A stretch of DNA of 64,000 nucleotides, taken from Sclerotiophoma versabilis (lineage: Eukaryota > Ascomycota > Dothideomycetes > Pleosporales > Didymellaceae). The stretch lies in contig JAAROD010000015.1 of the NCBI GenBank assembly GCA_012274445.1, forward strand, positions 3,410,001 to 3,474,000. Direction: 5' to 3'. Made by a program: the position numbers and the translations under genes. Position 1 is the first letter of the stretch. Each line of letters begins with the position of its first letter. A model generated the notes under the pieces. It saw only the letters and a list, made by a program, of their open reading frames with translations, was not told the origin of the DNA and ran no database searches. Of the stretch, positions 44,170-57,385 are shown in pieces.

Positions 44170-45246
44170 GTGCTACAGAACGGGCAGACTTTTCAGACCC
44201 TGCATCCACCCCGAGGTTCACTAATTCCTCACATTTGGAAATTGTTCCCGAGAGGCGAGCGGAGACCCAGTTTTGTGTCACTCAAGCTCGATCATTCCAC
44301 ACTGGTAAGCTCACCACCTGCACCTGAGGAGACCCTATGGAGCAAGAGCAGGTCGAAAGAATGCCGCGAAGGGCTGTATCGTACCCAGATGCGAGATGCC
44401 TACATCAACAAGGCTCGAATACGCCTCGAATACCTCCGCTTTCTCTGTACCATGGCGTCTAGCAACTACATGATATGGAAGAACATGAGATACGACGATC
44501 TGACACGCTTCACGAGACTCCCAGCGAACGCAACGTCCTCATGGCTGGTTCCTGCGTACCACGAGTCTCCGCGTTCGCTGTCGATGGATGCCGTGGCGTG
44601 GACACACTGGAGCAATCCAGTAACACCCTGGACCACATGGAAAGCCTCGTGGAGCGAAAGGACTGTCCACTTTGCGCTTCCTACGAAGCCTACGAAGAAA
44701 TCTATAAGACGTCGCTGGAAAGACTGTCTCCTCAGTAGGCACCAGTCCAAGCCATCCAGTCAAAAGGCCCGCGTTCCTGCCTTCGTAAGCGCGTTCCGCC
44801 GTGCTCAGCCCACCAAAAGACCTTGCAGTCTCGAGACCAAGAAGAGGCCAACGCCACACCAGGGCGGCTTCATCGAGCATTTGGACGAGAACCCGAGATA
44901 TCAAGATATGCGGAGGAGCGATGTTCAAAAAGGTGCAGTGCTCACGAAGCAGAGCAAATACGTCAAGGAAGTGGAGGCTGAGAACGACAAGAAGAAGAGT
45001 GTTCCTGAAACCAAAGGTAAGACGGGTATCGACATCGACGAGGCGGACGTTCTAGCCAGCGACGAGGGTGGGAGAGATGATGTTGACACCGAGGAGCGAA
45101 GGAAGAGAGGCACTGCGTTAACGATGGTCAAATGGCTCCTCTGTTTGGTGCCTCTGCCGTCGAAGCCAAAGTACCGACCGAGCAAGGTTGTGGCAACAAA
45201 GGGCAGGTCAAAGGGACCTGGTCTAGAAAGAGTTAGGAAGGTCTGA
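44170..45246 (+). CDS. Hypothetical protein; exon structure uncertain
   Basis: A long frame runs to the stop at 45244-45246. The first in-frame ATG is at 44389, which would give 285 residues; the frame itself is open from 44170. The C-terminal half is clearly protein-like and charged (Glu/Asp/Lys/Arg-rich, F-I-E-H-L-D-E-N-P-R and then D-I-D-E-A-D-V-L). The middle is less so: in 44475-44738 a second frame looks more natural (C-P-L-C-A-S-Y-E-A-Y-E-E). That frame is preceded by a tctag acceptor and followed by a possible gtaggc donor. The true gene may therefore switch frames through introns. No domain is recognised. Confidence 0.45.
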   Translation: MLQNGQTFQTLHPPRGSLIPHIWKLFPRGERRPSFVSLKLDHSTLVSSPPAPEETLWSKSRSKECREGLYRTQMRDAYINKARIRLEYLRFLCTMASSNYMIWKNMRYDDLTRFTRLPANATSSWLVPAYHESPRSLSMDAVAWTHWSNPVTPWTTWKASWSERTVHFALPTKPTKKSIRRRWKDCLLSRHQSKPSSQKARVPAFVSAFRRAQPTKRPCSLETKKRPTPHQGGFIEHLDENPRYQDMRRSDVQKGAVLTKQSKYVKEVEAENDKKKSVPETKGKTGIDIDEADVLASDEGGRDDVDTEERRKRGTALTMVKWLLCLVPLPSKPKYRPSKVVATKGRSKGPGLERVRKV

Positions 45247-46296
45247 TAGCCATTGCTGAGACTGTAAGAATGCAAGTTCAATGAGGGTAGTACGAAGTCC
45301 AAGCGTGCGTCGCATGCCATGTCCAACTCCGGTGGTCTGACTGCTCACCGAGTAGGGACCGTATAATAAGGCGCGCAACAAAAAAACAGCATTAAATATT
45401 GCTCAAACATAAATGATGTAACTCAGATTACGGAGAACTAGTGCTAGTTACTTTTCAAGCAGGTATCGCAGAAGAAAGCCGAGCGCAGCAAGAAGACGGC
45501 ATTGAGGGTTAGTAAGACAGGATTGATGCAGGTTAGAACGTTGAGAACTTGGCGTTGGAGGAACAGATGCACCGTACGAAGGTAGACTAGATCACATAAG
45601 CGAGGCTTACCAGGGGCGAGCTTGCAGCCTATGGAGCTTCTGCGCAACCACGGACATCTCGAGGATTGCCGCACTGTACTACATGCAAGTGTTTAGCAAT
45701 TGGACCAGCAGTTGTTTCTTTGACCGATTGTTGTGGTGTTGAGAGTGAGAGTCACGTGCATTTGGTTGATGGAGAGCCTCACTTCCCGGTTGTCTAGTCT
45801 AACGGGTGGGAAACAGGGCTGCGCACGGCCCGACAAGTGCCTTGAATTTCGGTGCTTACAGGCCCAATGCATGCATGCATGCGGCGGTCGAGTGAACACG
45901 CCCATAGAACCCCGCGAACCGCGAAGAGCACAAGCAGCCGCTCTTCCCCCCAGTGCGCCTCACCTGCAAGACAGCAGACATCCCGCTACGCCCACCACGC
46001 ACACGACCAGCGCATCCGGGCGACCCGCGCTCTCCCATCTCGAATGCTCCACCCGCGCCGCTAATAGCTACCTCCGTCATCCCCAATAATCTGCTAATCC
46101 ACGCTGCGCACCTCCCACCGTCCCGCAGGCTCGATGCGCGCCCGGTCCTAGCTCTGCCCGCACCCCTTCGACTATGTCCAGCAGGCCGCCCCTCGAACAT
46201 CCCCAGCACGTCGCGTGCACCTGCGCGAACTACACCCGATAGCCGCGAACCGCCCAATACCCCTACGGCAGTCAATGGACGCGGGCTGAGCTACCC
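45247..46296. other. Intergenic about 1 kb; no confident gene
   Basis: The region holds the promoter of the large Fmp27-type gene. A minus-strand frame at 45444-45674 includes a hydrophobic stretch and a gtaagc donor, but no full gene can be built. The GC-rich part at 45,850-46,290 is open in several frames by composition only. Confidence 0.45.
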
Positions 46297-49200
46297 ATGG
46301 CCCTGCCCTCGCTCCAGTTCCTGGCGGGGCTCCTGCTCCTGCTGTACCTGCTGAGCTTCGTGCTCTTCGCCTTCCTCCGCGTCGTCACCGGCGTCTCCGT
46401 CCAGCGTCTGGGCTACTCGGGCCTGCGCCGCATTGCATTCACCCCCAAGGATGGCCTGCGCATCGAGATCCGCGGCCTGGGCTTCTCCCTGCACCGCCCC
46501 ACCTTCGCCCAGCCGACGTGGGTCAGCATCGTGCTGACCGAGCTCAAGCTCACCGTGGACCTGAAGGCGCTGGGCAAGAAGCCACGCAAGCAGACTGGCT
46601 GGACCAAGTGGTCGAACGGCTCTGCGCACAAGGACACGAGCGGGACCAGCACGCCCGAGGCAGTGGCCGAGCATGTGGGCGCAGACGGCAGCGAGGACCA
46701 CAGGCGGAGTCTGACCTGGAAGCGCCTGAGGGACGCCAAGGAGAAGATCAAGCGCCTGCACAGCAACATCGCCTACATCTGCATGGTCGACCTGCTGGCA
46801 TACTCGACCACCCTCGTCGTCCTCGACGTTGGCTCCGTGCAGGTCGGCAGTCTGTCGCTCGCTGTCGACACTAGGCGCAAGACGGTCGACCGCAGCCGCC
46901 TGTTCAACCACCACCAGCTCAAGTCCAACGAGGAGCAACGGCCCGCCGAATGGCACCTCACCCTGCGCAGCGTCCTGTTCACACCAGAGGGCGGAGAGTC
47001 GACCGAAGTGCTCGACCACTGCACACTGAACATCCACGGCTTCCTTAAGAAAGAGCTGGAAGGCCTGCGAGATGCATCCATTGCCCTCAAGCTGGGACGT
47101 CTGAGCATCCCCTACGACGACGTTAACTTGTGCGTAGAGCGCGCCCAGAAGTGCAGGCCAGCACCCACACGCAAAGAGAAGGAAGCCGACACCAAGCTCC
47201 CAGAAGTCTCTCTTGCCGATGTTATGGAAGAGCTTGATCATCCCGAAAGACGAGAAGAGAGCATTGTCCAGACTGTATCTGACTCGAGAGAGTTCGCCAG
47301 CTCTATCCTGCGCGGCATCCACGAGTTCCAGTTTGCCATCAGCTTTGTTGGTCTAACCAAGCAGATCCGGGCCAGCCGCAAGAATGAGCCCGAGGTCTAT
47401 CTCAATGTAGCCATGAAGGAAGTTGGCATGGACCTGCTACGACTAGATCCACGGAGCCCCGCACATCTTATGTACTTTTCGCCCAACGATATAGCACATC
47501 AGGCCCTGCTCGCTGCTATCTCCATCTCGGTCGGTATCGACGACGGCTCCAGTCACCCAGAGCGCCTACTCTACGTTCCGATGGCTACGACTACGCTGAA
47601 CACGACTCTCCCTTCAAAGACTATTCAGTTCTCGCACGACAAGGATAGCGCCGAGCGCAATACGAATATTCTCTTCGCCAATCTTGTCATTACTTCTCCA
47701 TCGCTGGATCTTGATCCTAAGCACCTACCATTACTACTGTCTATGTTCAACAGCTATGAGTCGCGCAAGAAGCCTCAGGAAACTCGCAACAACAAGCGAT
47801 ACCTCATTCGTCGGTTGCTGCCCAAAGCAAATATTAAGATTTCTATTCATGAACCCGTCATAAGAGTGACATTGCCTCCCATGGACCCTGAAAGGCGAGG
47901 GACAGGCGAGTTCGATTTGCTCATCTCAGCGTCCTCTTCCCTGTCGCTGGATGTAGAATCGTCGCATGCCGCCGGTGGCGAGCTTCACTATGCGCTGCTC
48001 TCAACCTTCCGCATGAACGCGCAACAGTTGTACTACCAAACTGCGTCAATCGAAAAGCATAGTCTGCTTCTGACAGATTATTTTGAATTCAAAATGCAGC
48101 TGAGCGCCTCGCCGGATGTTACAGTCGAGCTGCGCGGAATGGCGCAGACCTTCTCTTTTTACCTCGTTCGACCCGAAATCAGCGAGGGCTTGCGACAGAT
48201 CGTGACGCACCTGCAGAAAGATAGGCGCAGAAAGCGCGGCGCACCCAAGAAGAAAGGCCTCAACTTCCTGCGTAAACTACCGCCATGGCTTGCGTACGTT
48301 CACCTGCAAGGTTCAGACTTCAACATCGAAGTAGCTGGGGTCGATGAAGGTGTGTCGAAGCACAGCCGTGGTGCAGCAGTGCATCTCGAGTCCTGCACGG
48401 CCGAATACAAACACAGTCGAGACAATGAAAGCGACCTTAAGCCGGTCCGTCGCCGGGCGCCCAGCAGAACAATCAATCGAGACGAGCACCTTATTCGCCC
48501 ATCCTCATCTCCAGCACCAAAGTCACCTATGAAACCTTCCGCTGATGCAACTGATGGCCGGCGACTCGCACTTCACTTTGCAGGGCTGGAAGGGTTTGTT
48601 ATCGAGGCTGAAGATCAATGGGAGCAGGATCCTTCCTTGTCACTGCCGCGAATGGAAATTGCGTTCAGTACAGCGTCCGATAAGCAAGGACCTATCTTCC
48701 ACGTTCATTCATTCTCACAACGCTTGTATTTGCGGTACTCACTGTATCGTCACTTCGCCATGGGTATGGCTATGCAGGTCTTGAAGCGTTCATTCGTTGT
48801 ACCTCAGGAACCAGTTCCATTCGACGAGCCAATGTCGCCTATGTCACCGGTCTTATCCCCCACACATCTTGCAGTCCCATCGATAGACGGTGACAGATTC
48901 GACCCTACTAGGAGCGGTTTGAGTCCTGAGATTATTACTGTCGACTTCAAAGCACAGTTTATCCAGCTCAAGGCAGACATGCCTTCTGATCCACCGCTTA
49001 TGTTGCAAATATATGGCGTAGACGCTGGGCAGCACAGGTGGCAAGCCCCATTTCTGCGATCACGTCTGGTCAGGCTGTACGCTGAGAACCCTAACATTAA
49101 GCGAGTCTGGAGCCGCCTAGTGAGCGTAAAGTCATTACGTCTGGACTACAGGCAAACCAAACGCAGATACGGACACACGGTTACTGATGATAAGTCATTC

Positions 49201-52200
49201 GATATCGCTACCGACGCTATTCGCATTGCTATCCCGCACCAGTTGGTCGTGCATAAGATTTTCGACAACATCACCAATATTACTAAAGTCGCAAAGCAAA
49301 TGCATCACCGCTTCAAGACCGGCACCAATGAATACGTTCTAGACAAGGAGCCTGAAGGTCCCAAGCACGTACCAAAGATATCACTACGGAGTAGAGCTGT
49401 GCTATTCGAACTCGAGGATAGCTCTTTTGAGTGGAAACTTGGGACCATCTACCGCATTGGGCTCATGGAGCAGAAGCAGCGACTCGCCCGTGAGCAAGCG
49501 TTCGATCTCAAAGTCAAGAAACTGCAACAGCAAGACGAGCTTCGAAACGGTGGTGGCTCGCGGCATCGTGCCAGATCTGCGCACAACGGACATCACGGGC
49601 ACCGCGGACGGAACAAATCTAAGAACAGAGAGGGAAGACATGGCAGGTTCCATCGCCGGACGAAAAGTGCGGACTCGACAGATCAAGACTCAGCGGATGG
49701 AGATAGACCCATGCGCTACAACAAAGATGGCTTTAGTGGTCTGAGCGGATCTAGTCAGACTTCTATCGAGGTCGCTCACGAGAAGCTCAAGGTTCTCAAC
49801 GCTCAGACCTGGAAGAAGCGCATCGACCACGCACTCGCAACTCAGAACCATTCGATGCACGATATTCGCTCGATGTTTTGGGGTTTGGACGAACTGCCGG
49901 ACGACGTTGAGCAGAAAGAGACCATTCTCACCATCCCCCAACGTCCTGCACTGATGGCGTTGGCTATCAGTGATCTCGACATCATTGTCGACAAGCCCTC
50001 CTTCCCTATGTCAGAGTACCCCAAGTTCCTTCAACGTGTGGGCAAGGGTATGCCAACCGACATGCAATATTCGCTACTCATCCCAATGCACGTCCAGATC
50101 AATGCAGGTGAAGCCAAATTGCACCTACGAGACTACCCACTGCCACTTGTACATATTCCTTCCATTGGCAACGTGGGGCCATCTCGCTTACCGAGCTTGT
50201 CTTTGAAGACGGACTTCGTTATTGCAGAGGAGTTCAGAAATGTCGAGTCATCGCGAGTCAGCAGAGTGGTGGTCGTGCCTGAAGAGGAGACCTTATCAGG
50301 GGAGTTTTCAGGTGGCTTCGCTGTTGATGTGCGCCGGACAGTAGCCCCCGTCAAGACATACTCGGATATGACCGTGGACATTAACTCAGCGTATCCCACG
50401 CGGATTACATGGGGCACATCGTATCAACCAGCTATCCAGGACATGATGCAGATTATCGAGAACTTCACCAAGCCGGCAGTCGATCCATCAGAGCGTGTGG
50501 GCTTCTGGGATAAAATTAGATTGACCTTCCATTCACGCATCAATATCTCGTGGAAGGGCGATGGCGATGTTCATCTCATTCTCAAGGGTATGTGCTCCTA
50601 TCTTGAGAACCACGTAAAACTAACAATGTCCAGGATCCCGAGACCCCTACATGGTCACAGGCCACGGAGCCGGTTTCGTCATGTGCTGGCAGAACGACGT
50701 TAAGCTCAGCCTCGCCGAGGACGAGGATCCTCGCAATTTCATGATCGTAAAGAGTGGCAGCTACGTTCTTGCCATTCCTGACTTAAGTCACTATGCACGA
50801 CACGAAACAGACATTGACGTCAGTCGCCCCGAGAGTGCATCCAGTTTGTCAAGTCGCAGGCAGCTGGCCGTCTTCAAGAAGACTGTCATGAAGCTCAATG
50901 GCAATGTAAGATGGGGTGTTGGACTCGTCTTTGAACGTAACCTAGACAGCGGTGGGAGATCTTTCGATTTCATCCCTCATTACCGTGTGACGCTCAAAAA
51001 TCCGAAATATGCGAAGCCGTCGGACGGAAAGGTACGTTCTGCGAGTCACTACTGTCTGATCAATGCTAACATTGGGCAGGAATATGACGCTTTCCGTGGT
51101 TTTCGCAGTCATCACATTCACATGTCTATTGCAATTGCTGCACCGTATGACCGAGAGTGGTCCGTTGCCAACCAAGAGGCTTCAAAGACGTACAATAGCG
51201 TCCACCTCACACCTCGCTTCTTCACGCACTTCTACAATTGGTGGTCGATGTTCTCGGGCGCCATGTCACTACCTGTGCGCCAGGGCAAGCTGTGGCCTGG
51301 CGTGGACAAGTCAAGCAAGAAGTTCGGCCGGCATCTCGCAACGATTAAGTACAACCTGCTACTTTCACCATTGTACATGAGTCACATCTACAAGCATAAA
51401 GACGCTGAAGACTACGGTTCAGGCGTTGTGTCTGCCACCGGACTGAAAGCGCGCGTAGACAGCTTTATGCTTGACCTTCACCAACGCCGCGAAGAGTTCC
51501 GTACTGTGGTCCAAGCACCAAAGGGCAAAGAAGACAGCAAGCAGAATCAGACCACAGGTATGCGCATCAACCAAGTGCAACTGGACCTCATAAAGACGGA
51601 TGTCCGAGCCGTCTCAGCAAGCATTGCAGGGACCGACTCAGATGACATCGAGAATGCTACAGCCGAAGAGGCTACCAGCTTCAACCAGGAGTACCTGAGT
51701 GCAGATCTGTCGAGGTTTACAATACCCGACAATGATTGGGGCTGGGTTGATATGGATGACTTCATCGAGCTTGGCTGGATCCTACCATCAGATCGTCATC
51801 CTGAGACACAGATCCTACCACTCGCATTTGCTCCCCATTTCACGTACTTCCGCCAGACTGACCACGCCGACAACATCTCCGGCGATGTTCACAGAACTAG
51901 TGCGTTCGGTAACGAACCAACGCACCATTGCGTCATGTCAGCACGCAACGATCCACGACGAATTCAGTGCGGCCTAATCGAACAGCGTATAGAACGTGTC
52001 AAGAAGCAAATTGAGCACAACCACCGAGTTATTGGTGAACAGGAGGTCAAAGTTGTTCGCGAGCTAGATGAGCATCAGAAGGAAGCTGAGCGCCGTCTGA
52101 ACACGTTCAAGACCCACGCTGTATTTTTGCAGCGGAAGCTGGAGTTTCTGACATCCATGCACGAAAGTTTGCTTGACCGACTAGCAGCCAACGAGGCAAA

Positions 52201-55200
52201 TACTGTACCTGAGGGCGAGCCTGATACAGAAGATGAGTTCTACGAAGCTAACGGAGAAGACCCAACCAGCGACTCGGACACGAAAGGAACGGACGCAAAA
52301 CCAAACATTGACTATATCAGCGACTTCAATAACCGCTTCATTATCCACAACGTACACTTGAAGTGGGGCAACTCACTGCGGAATATCATCCTGCGTTACA
52401 TCCACCAAGTGAGCCAGCGTCGAGGTTTCGTATACTACATGTCTCGAAGGGCTGTCAAGTTTATCCTCGATGTTGTGGAAGAGCAAAACAAGTCGCGCGG
52501 ACCATCAACGTCCTTCGAATACGAAAGCCCTGACATGGATCCGACGACCCCAAGAGCACAGAGCGATCAGGGCCTCAGTATCGATGAAACCATTGAGCAG
52601 CTTCTTGCAGATGGCAAGAAATTTGTCGATGCTGATGAGGCCGAGAAGAGTGACAAGAACAAGGAAGCCCAGGACAAGCAGGACTCTGCTGAGAAGGACG
52701 TCAACGCAGACTACGTACCGCAGAACGCGTACATTGTTCGCCTCATCGCCCCGCAAATCCAGCTACAAAGCGAGCGCAATACTAAAGCTGCTGTGCTCGT
52801 GACGGCAAAGGGCATGCAACTCAAAGTCCTGCAAATCATGGACAAAGACCGAGTCATGGACGAAGTGTCCGGTCTTGTGCAGCGACGATTCACTGCTGCA
52901 ATGGACAGTCTCCAGATCTTTGTCACTAATGCTAAGATCTTTAGTGGCATGGAGGACATCCACATGTACTCTGGTAGCACATACGGAACGCCAGCAGGTT
53001 CAGCCTGGCCACCTTGGGTGCCGTTCGAAGTCATGTTTGAGTTCCACACTAACCCTTACGGCTTCCAGAGGGTGGTGCAGAGGACATCAGCCAGTATGCG
53101 ATATGACAAATACAACACCCTACGTCTGAAGTATAATGACGACGTCTCTGGCGACTCCGCGTCGTCGAAAAGCGCGCAGAACATGGAGAGCCGGATCGAT
53201 CATCTGTGGGTCGACTTTCCCCACGTTCGCGCTTTGTGCGACTCGCGGCAATACTATGCCATGTACGTCATCGTACTGGACCTTCTACTGTACCGCGAGC
53301 CCCTTGAAAAGACGCGTAACGAACGTCTCGAGAAGATCATGCTGGCCTCCGATTTCAGCGATCTCACAGGAGCGCCAAACCTGGTCATCGGCCTGCAAGA
53401 GCGGATTCGACAGCTCGAGGAGATCAAGACTATCTTCCAAGTCAACGAGAAGTACCTTGACAAGCAGGGGTGGGAAGACCGTGTCGAAGTCGAGAAGGAC
53501 TTAGCAGTGTATGAAGATGAACTGTTCTTCGTCATGAAAGCTATCACCACCGCACAACGCAAGCAGGACGATCGCGCGCAGGCCAAGCAGTCGACAGGCC
53601 TTCTTCGTTGGTACATCTCAGCATCAGAGATCGTGTGGCATTTGCTGCGCGAAGGACAGGAATCACTTGCTGAGTTCCAGCTGAAGAATGCCTTATATGA
53701 TCGTACCGACAACAACGATGGTTCTAACTTCAACTCGCTGGAAATCGAGGATGCGCGCGGTCTAAACCTGTTGCCCAATGCGCTGTATCCCGAGATGATC
53801 CTACCATACCTCGAGAACAACAAACCTTTACCTGAAAACGCCAAGTGCTTGAAGGTGCAGTTTGTCATGCTCGAGGCTATCGCTGGTATACCAGTCATGG
53901 AGCATTTCGAAGTCATGCTGTACCCGCTCAAGGTTCAGCTTGAGTGGGAGATCGGTAAGAAGCTGTTCGAGTACGTCTTCCCTGCCATTACAGAAAAGGA
54001 TGGGGAGACTGGCAGCTTTTCGCCCTTCATGATCAAGCACACTCCTCCTTCCCAGGACGAAGAAGAGGATGATCTGAATGGCGGCTTGGCCTCGAGCGTC
54101 AGCACAAGTTTGAGCAATTCTGTATCGCAAGACGAAGCGGCCACGGCACTGCAGTCGCGACTGACGCCAACGTTAAATCTGCCCGACCCGAAAACGAAAG
54201 CTGTGGGCAAAACGAAGAGCAGCCCACAGAAAAGACCTGGCTTAAATAGCTTCCGATCGCTATTCCGCGATGACAATGCTTCCCGCAGCGGATCTGAACT
54301 GCGCCGGACTCTGCATCCCAACTCCGCCGCGACACCGTCAGGCTCTTCATTCAATATTCCCGGCAGGCCTGGGTCAGTGCGTTCCAATATGTCCATGATT
54401 GCAAACGAGTCAGATCGCACAGTCAAGAAATTTACCCTCTATCGAACTGGCACAAGCACGACTTTGACCGATAAGCGCACCGACAAGAAGGAGAAGAAAG
54501 AGCATCATGACGATCTCACCCAGATGATGACCCGAGCAAGCAACTACATGACACTCGCCTACGTTCGCATTCCCTCCATGACTCTCTGCCTGTCATACAA
54601 GGGCAAAGGGTCACGTAACTTCGAAGACGTGCACGACCTCGTCTTCAAAATGCCAACGTTAGAATACCGCAACAAGACCTGGTCGAACCTTGATCTCGCG
54701 CTCCAGCTGAAGAAAGACGTAATCCGCGCCCTCATCTCTCACGCCGGTGCCATTGTAGGCAACAAATTCTCGCACCACCGGCCAAGCAAGACGCAGCAAA
54801 GCAGGCTCCGTCAGATCGCAAATTCAAGCGCCATGCTCAATGCCTCTCCCGATCCCTCCTCAGACGGCGCCTCGGGGCGTGACCACTCTCCCGGCGGCTC
54901 CTCGACAGATGGCGTCCGGCGCAGCTTCACCTCCGGCCGTCAAGGTAGCTTCGTGTCCATCGTGTCCGAGGAGTCCTCATTGCGCCCAGGAACATCTGCC
55001 GACGGGCGCAGCACACACGGCTCCATACTCGGTGGCTTGCATAGGCACCACCGCGATGATCACGGGCTTGGGATTGAAGATGGGCGCGCGTTTGCGGATG
55101 AGTTGAGCAGAGTGGACAACACAGAGCCAGGCCATGCGAACATTATTCATAGTCTGAGTAAGCACATCACTAGTGTTACGCCTTTTGCCAATCATAGGGC

Positions 55201-55390
55201 CAGGGACAGGGCGAACTCGACAGGCAATAACAGCAGCTTCCCTTTTTCGAGGAATGGAAGCGTTGTGGAAGAGGGGGACAGACCCATCACAAGCTACGGG
55301 GAAGACGGCGAACAGAAGAACAAGAAGCAGAAGGCATTAGCGATGGGAAAGAAGTTGATTGGTAGGACCAAAACCGAGAGGTTCGACTAG
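46297..55390 (+). CDS. FMP27: Fmp27/BLTP2-type bridge-like lipid-transfer protein
   Basis: The exons are 46297-50587, 50634-51031 and 51080-55390, giving 2999 residues. An N-terminal membrane helix (L-A-G-L-L-L-L-L-Y-L-L-S-F-V-L-F) anchors the protein. The rest is a very long series of beta-rich repeats with G-R-I/G-L-G type segments. It carries the order expected for the Fmp27 N-terminal, middle and C-terminal (APT1/FSA_C) domains. The C-terminus is Ser/Gly/Lys-rich and disordered. Relatives (yeast Fmp27/Hob proteins, animal KIAA0100/BLTP2, plant SABRE/KIP) form hydrophobic channels that bridge membranes at ER-plasma membrane contacts and carry phospholipids. Yeast Fmp27 is shorter (2628 residues). 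The first intron (gtatgt...tccag) restores K-G-S-R-D-P-Y; the second (48 bp) has no in-frame stop. No break is seen across 9 kb of coding sequence. Confidence 0.9.
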
Positions 55391-57385
55391 CTACCAGTGG
55401 TCCTGGTGCGGATAGAAGAGGAATAAGGTAGGAGACTGGGGAGGATCGCATTTATCGCATTTAGAGGAGCGTAGCATTCCCAGCGTTCGCGCAACTTCCG
55501 AGTCACAGCGAGTTACGATGAGTTCTCTGTACATATTCGTTCGCTTATCATTTGGAACCGTGTACCATAATGCATGGCGGCACTTTGTCGAGGCGTTCTG
55601 AGCGGTTCTCATGCATAGACAGATTACAATACCTAGCACAGAATTTGTTCAACATGCTATTTTTTCGTCATCTGTTCTTCACATCCTGGCCTACTGCATC
55701 CATAGTGTTCCCCGCCTTTTGTCGAAAGAGTTGCGCTACCCTCATGCACCGCCATCATACTCATCGTAAGCTACTGCATTCGTTTCTTCATTCGGAGCCG
55801 TTTCTATGCGTATTCCATCGCGAGACACCTCCACCGCCCTACTGGGGCATGGCCGCCAACGACGATGCTGATGGGGATCACACTAAGCCTGTCTGTAGCA
55901 GCCACAGGTACATGGCGTGCCGTTCTGGGGATGAAAACGCACCTAATGGGTAGCAGAATAGGCGGACGGTTAGACTGGGAGGATGATGGAAGACGGCGTC
56001 GACAGCAAAGTTTTTCGCTTTGGAACTACGCGATTGAAAGCTGCGGGCGCATTCCTTACACCAGCATAAGCGGTCCCATATCAGACGACTTCTGTGAACC
56101 AAATGGAACCGTTCCTCAAAGCCAAAAGACACAAATGTTTCTTTAGGGATATAGATCGATATTGCCTTTGTGAAGAGCTTACCCTTCCCTCATACCAACG
56201 AGGGGAACAGTATCTCGCGTAGTTCTCTCAATGCCATCATCTCTAACCTATGACGCCCTGAAGAGTTGAGAACAACATCTTCGCGCCTCACCTCGTTCTG
56301 AGTATACATGGCGGCAACCCGCAAGCTACCGGGAGATGGTGCGATACGAACACTGAATACCAGATACAGTGGGATGATGCTTTGAGCTCCGTCAGAAACA
56401 ATGATGACGCCACTGGTATTAACGAAGAGAAAGTAAATTAACCAACTTGCAGTCACCCTGAACACTATAAGAAGCCTAAGCAGAATAGAAAGCAGCAGTT
56501 TTAGATTATTCAGAAGCAAATGAAGAGGTTTGACAACCTCGCTCTCGCCCCACTAGTCAGATTATTGTTGTAAACTTTCTCAAGCGAGGGATGCACACGG
56601 TACTACGAGACTGTCATTGCTCCTCGTCTATCTGATAGAGATCAGATCGGGATCTGAGACTGGCACAGCATGGTTTTTCTCCAGCGGTAGAAAAGCACCG
56701 AAGAGTATCATAAATACAAGATCAGTGCAGTGTACTTTGCTTCGAAGGCACTTGACACTTTCAAAGGCAACTATTGACTCTCAGCAACTCATAATGTCAG
56801 TATCCAGCGCTGCTTTCCAGTGTGCACTCAGATCTCGTAGATCCTGGGAAAACGTCATTGAGCAAAATGAGGGTTTGATTAACCAGGTCGGAAAAATAAG
56901 TAGGTTTCAAAGATTCCTCGCTAAACCGCTCTTGATCATGGAGGATCAACTTGCTCGTTAGTACCGCGAGCGACAACGGAGAACAGAGAGTCTTCAGAGC
57001 GTTGCGAAATCATCTCGATCCCACCGTGTAAGATTCAGGAAGGTGGTTAGATAAGCCAGAAGAAGATATCGACCCGCGGAGTGCGGAGCTGTGGATTCTC
57101 TCATTGGCAGAACCATCGGCCTCCTCCGCGCGTGGGGCAGCGGGGTAGCTGTAGCATTGGGCTAACCACCGCTTCTGATGTAACGTGAATCTTGCGAATA
57201 TTCTGTCTTTTGTTCTCCAACTCTCTTTGCCGATTGCTTCTTCTCCTTTGCGTGGTTCTTAGCTTTCGTCTGATTCTACGCGATCCTCTACCCAGATCTC
57301 CACCACTAAGACCGTTGTCATAACGAAAAGGTCAAGTGGGGCCGAAACAAACCAACTCTAGCCCCTCCACTTCCAGGTCTACAAT
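55391..57385. other. 2-kb intergenic stretch; no convincing gene
   Basis: Only short frames occur. The best is on the plus strand ending at 56961 (about 55 residues from the last in-frame ATG, Arg/Ser/Gln-rich), and it is not recognised. The last few hundred bases must hold the alcohol dehydrogenase promoter, with CT-rich runs around 57,205-57,300 near the start codon. Confidence 0.5.

Noticed and set aside
45444..45674. Minus-strand ORF with hydrophobic stretch
   Set aside because: A gtaagc donor suggests a small spliced gene, but no consistent full frame or known small membrane protein could be matched.
46291..47322. Minus-strand 343-residue ORF
   Set aside because: It is antisense to the start of the Fmp27-type gene, with Leu/Ala/Glu/Gln-rich shadow composition and no domain.
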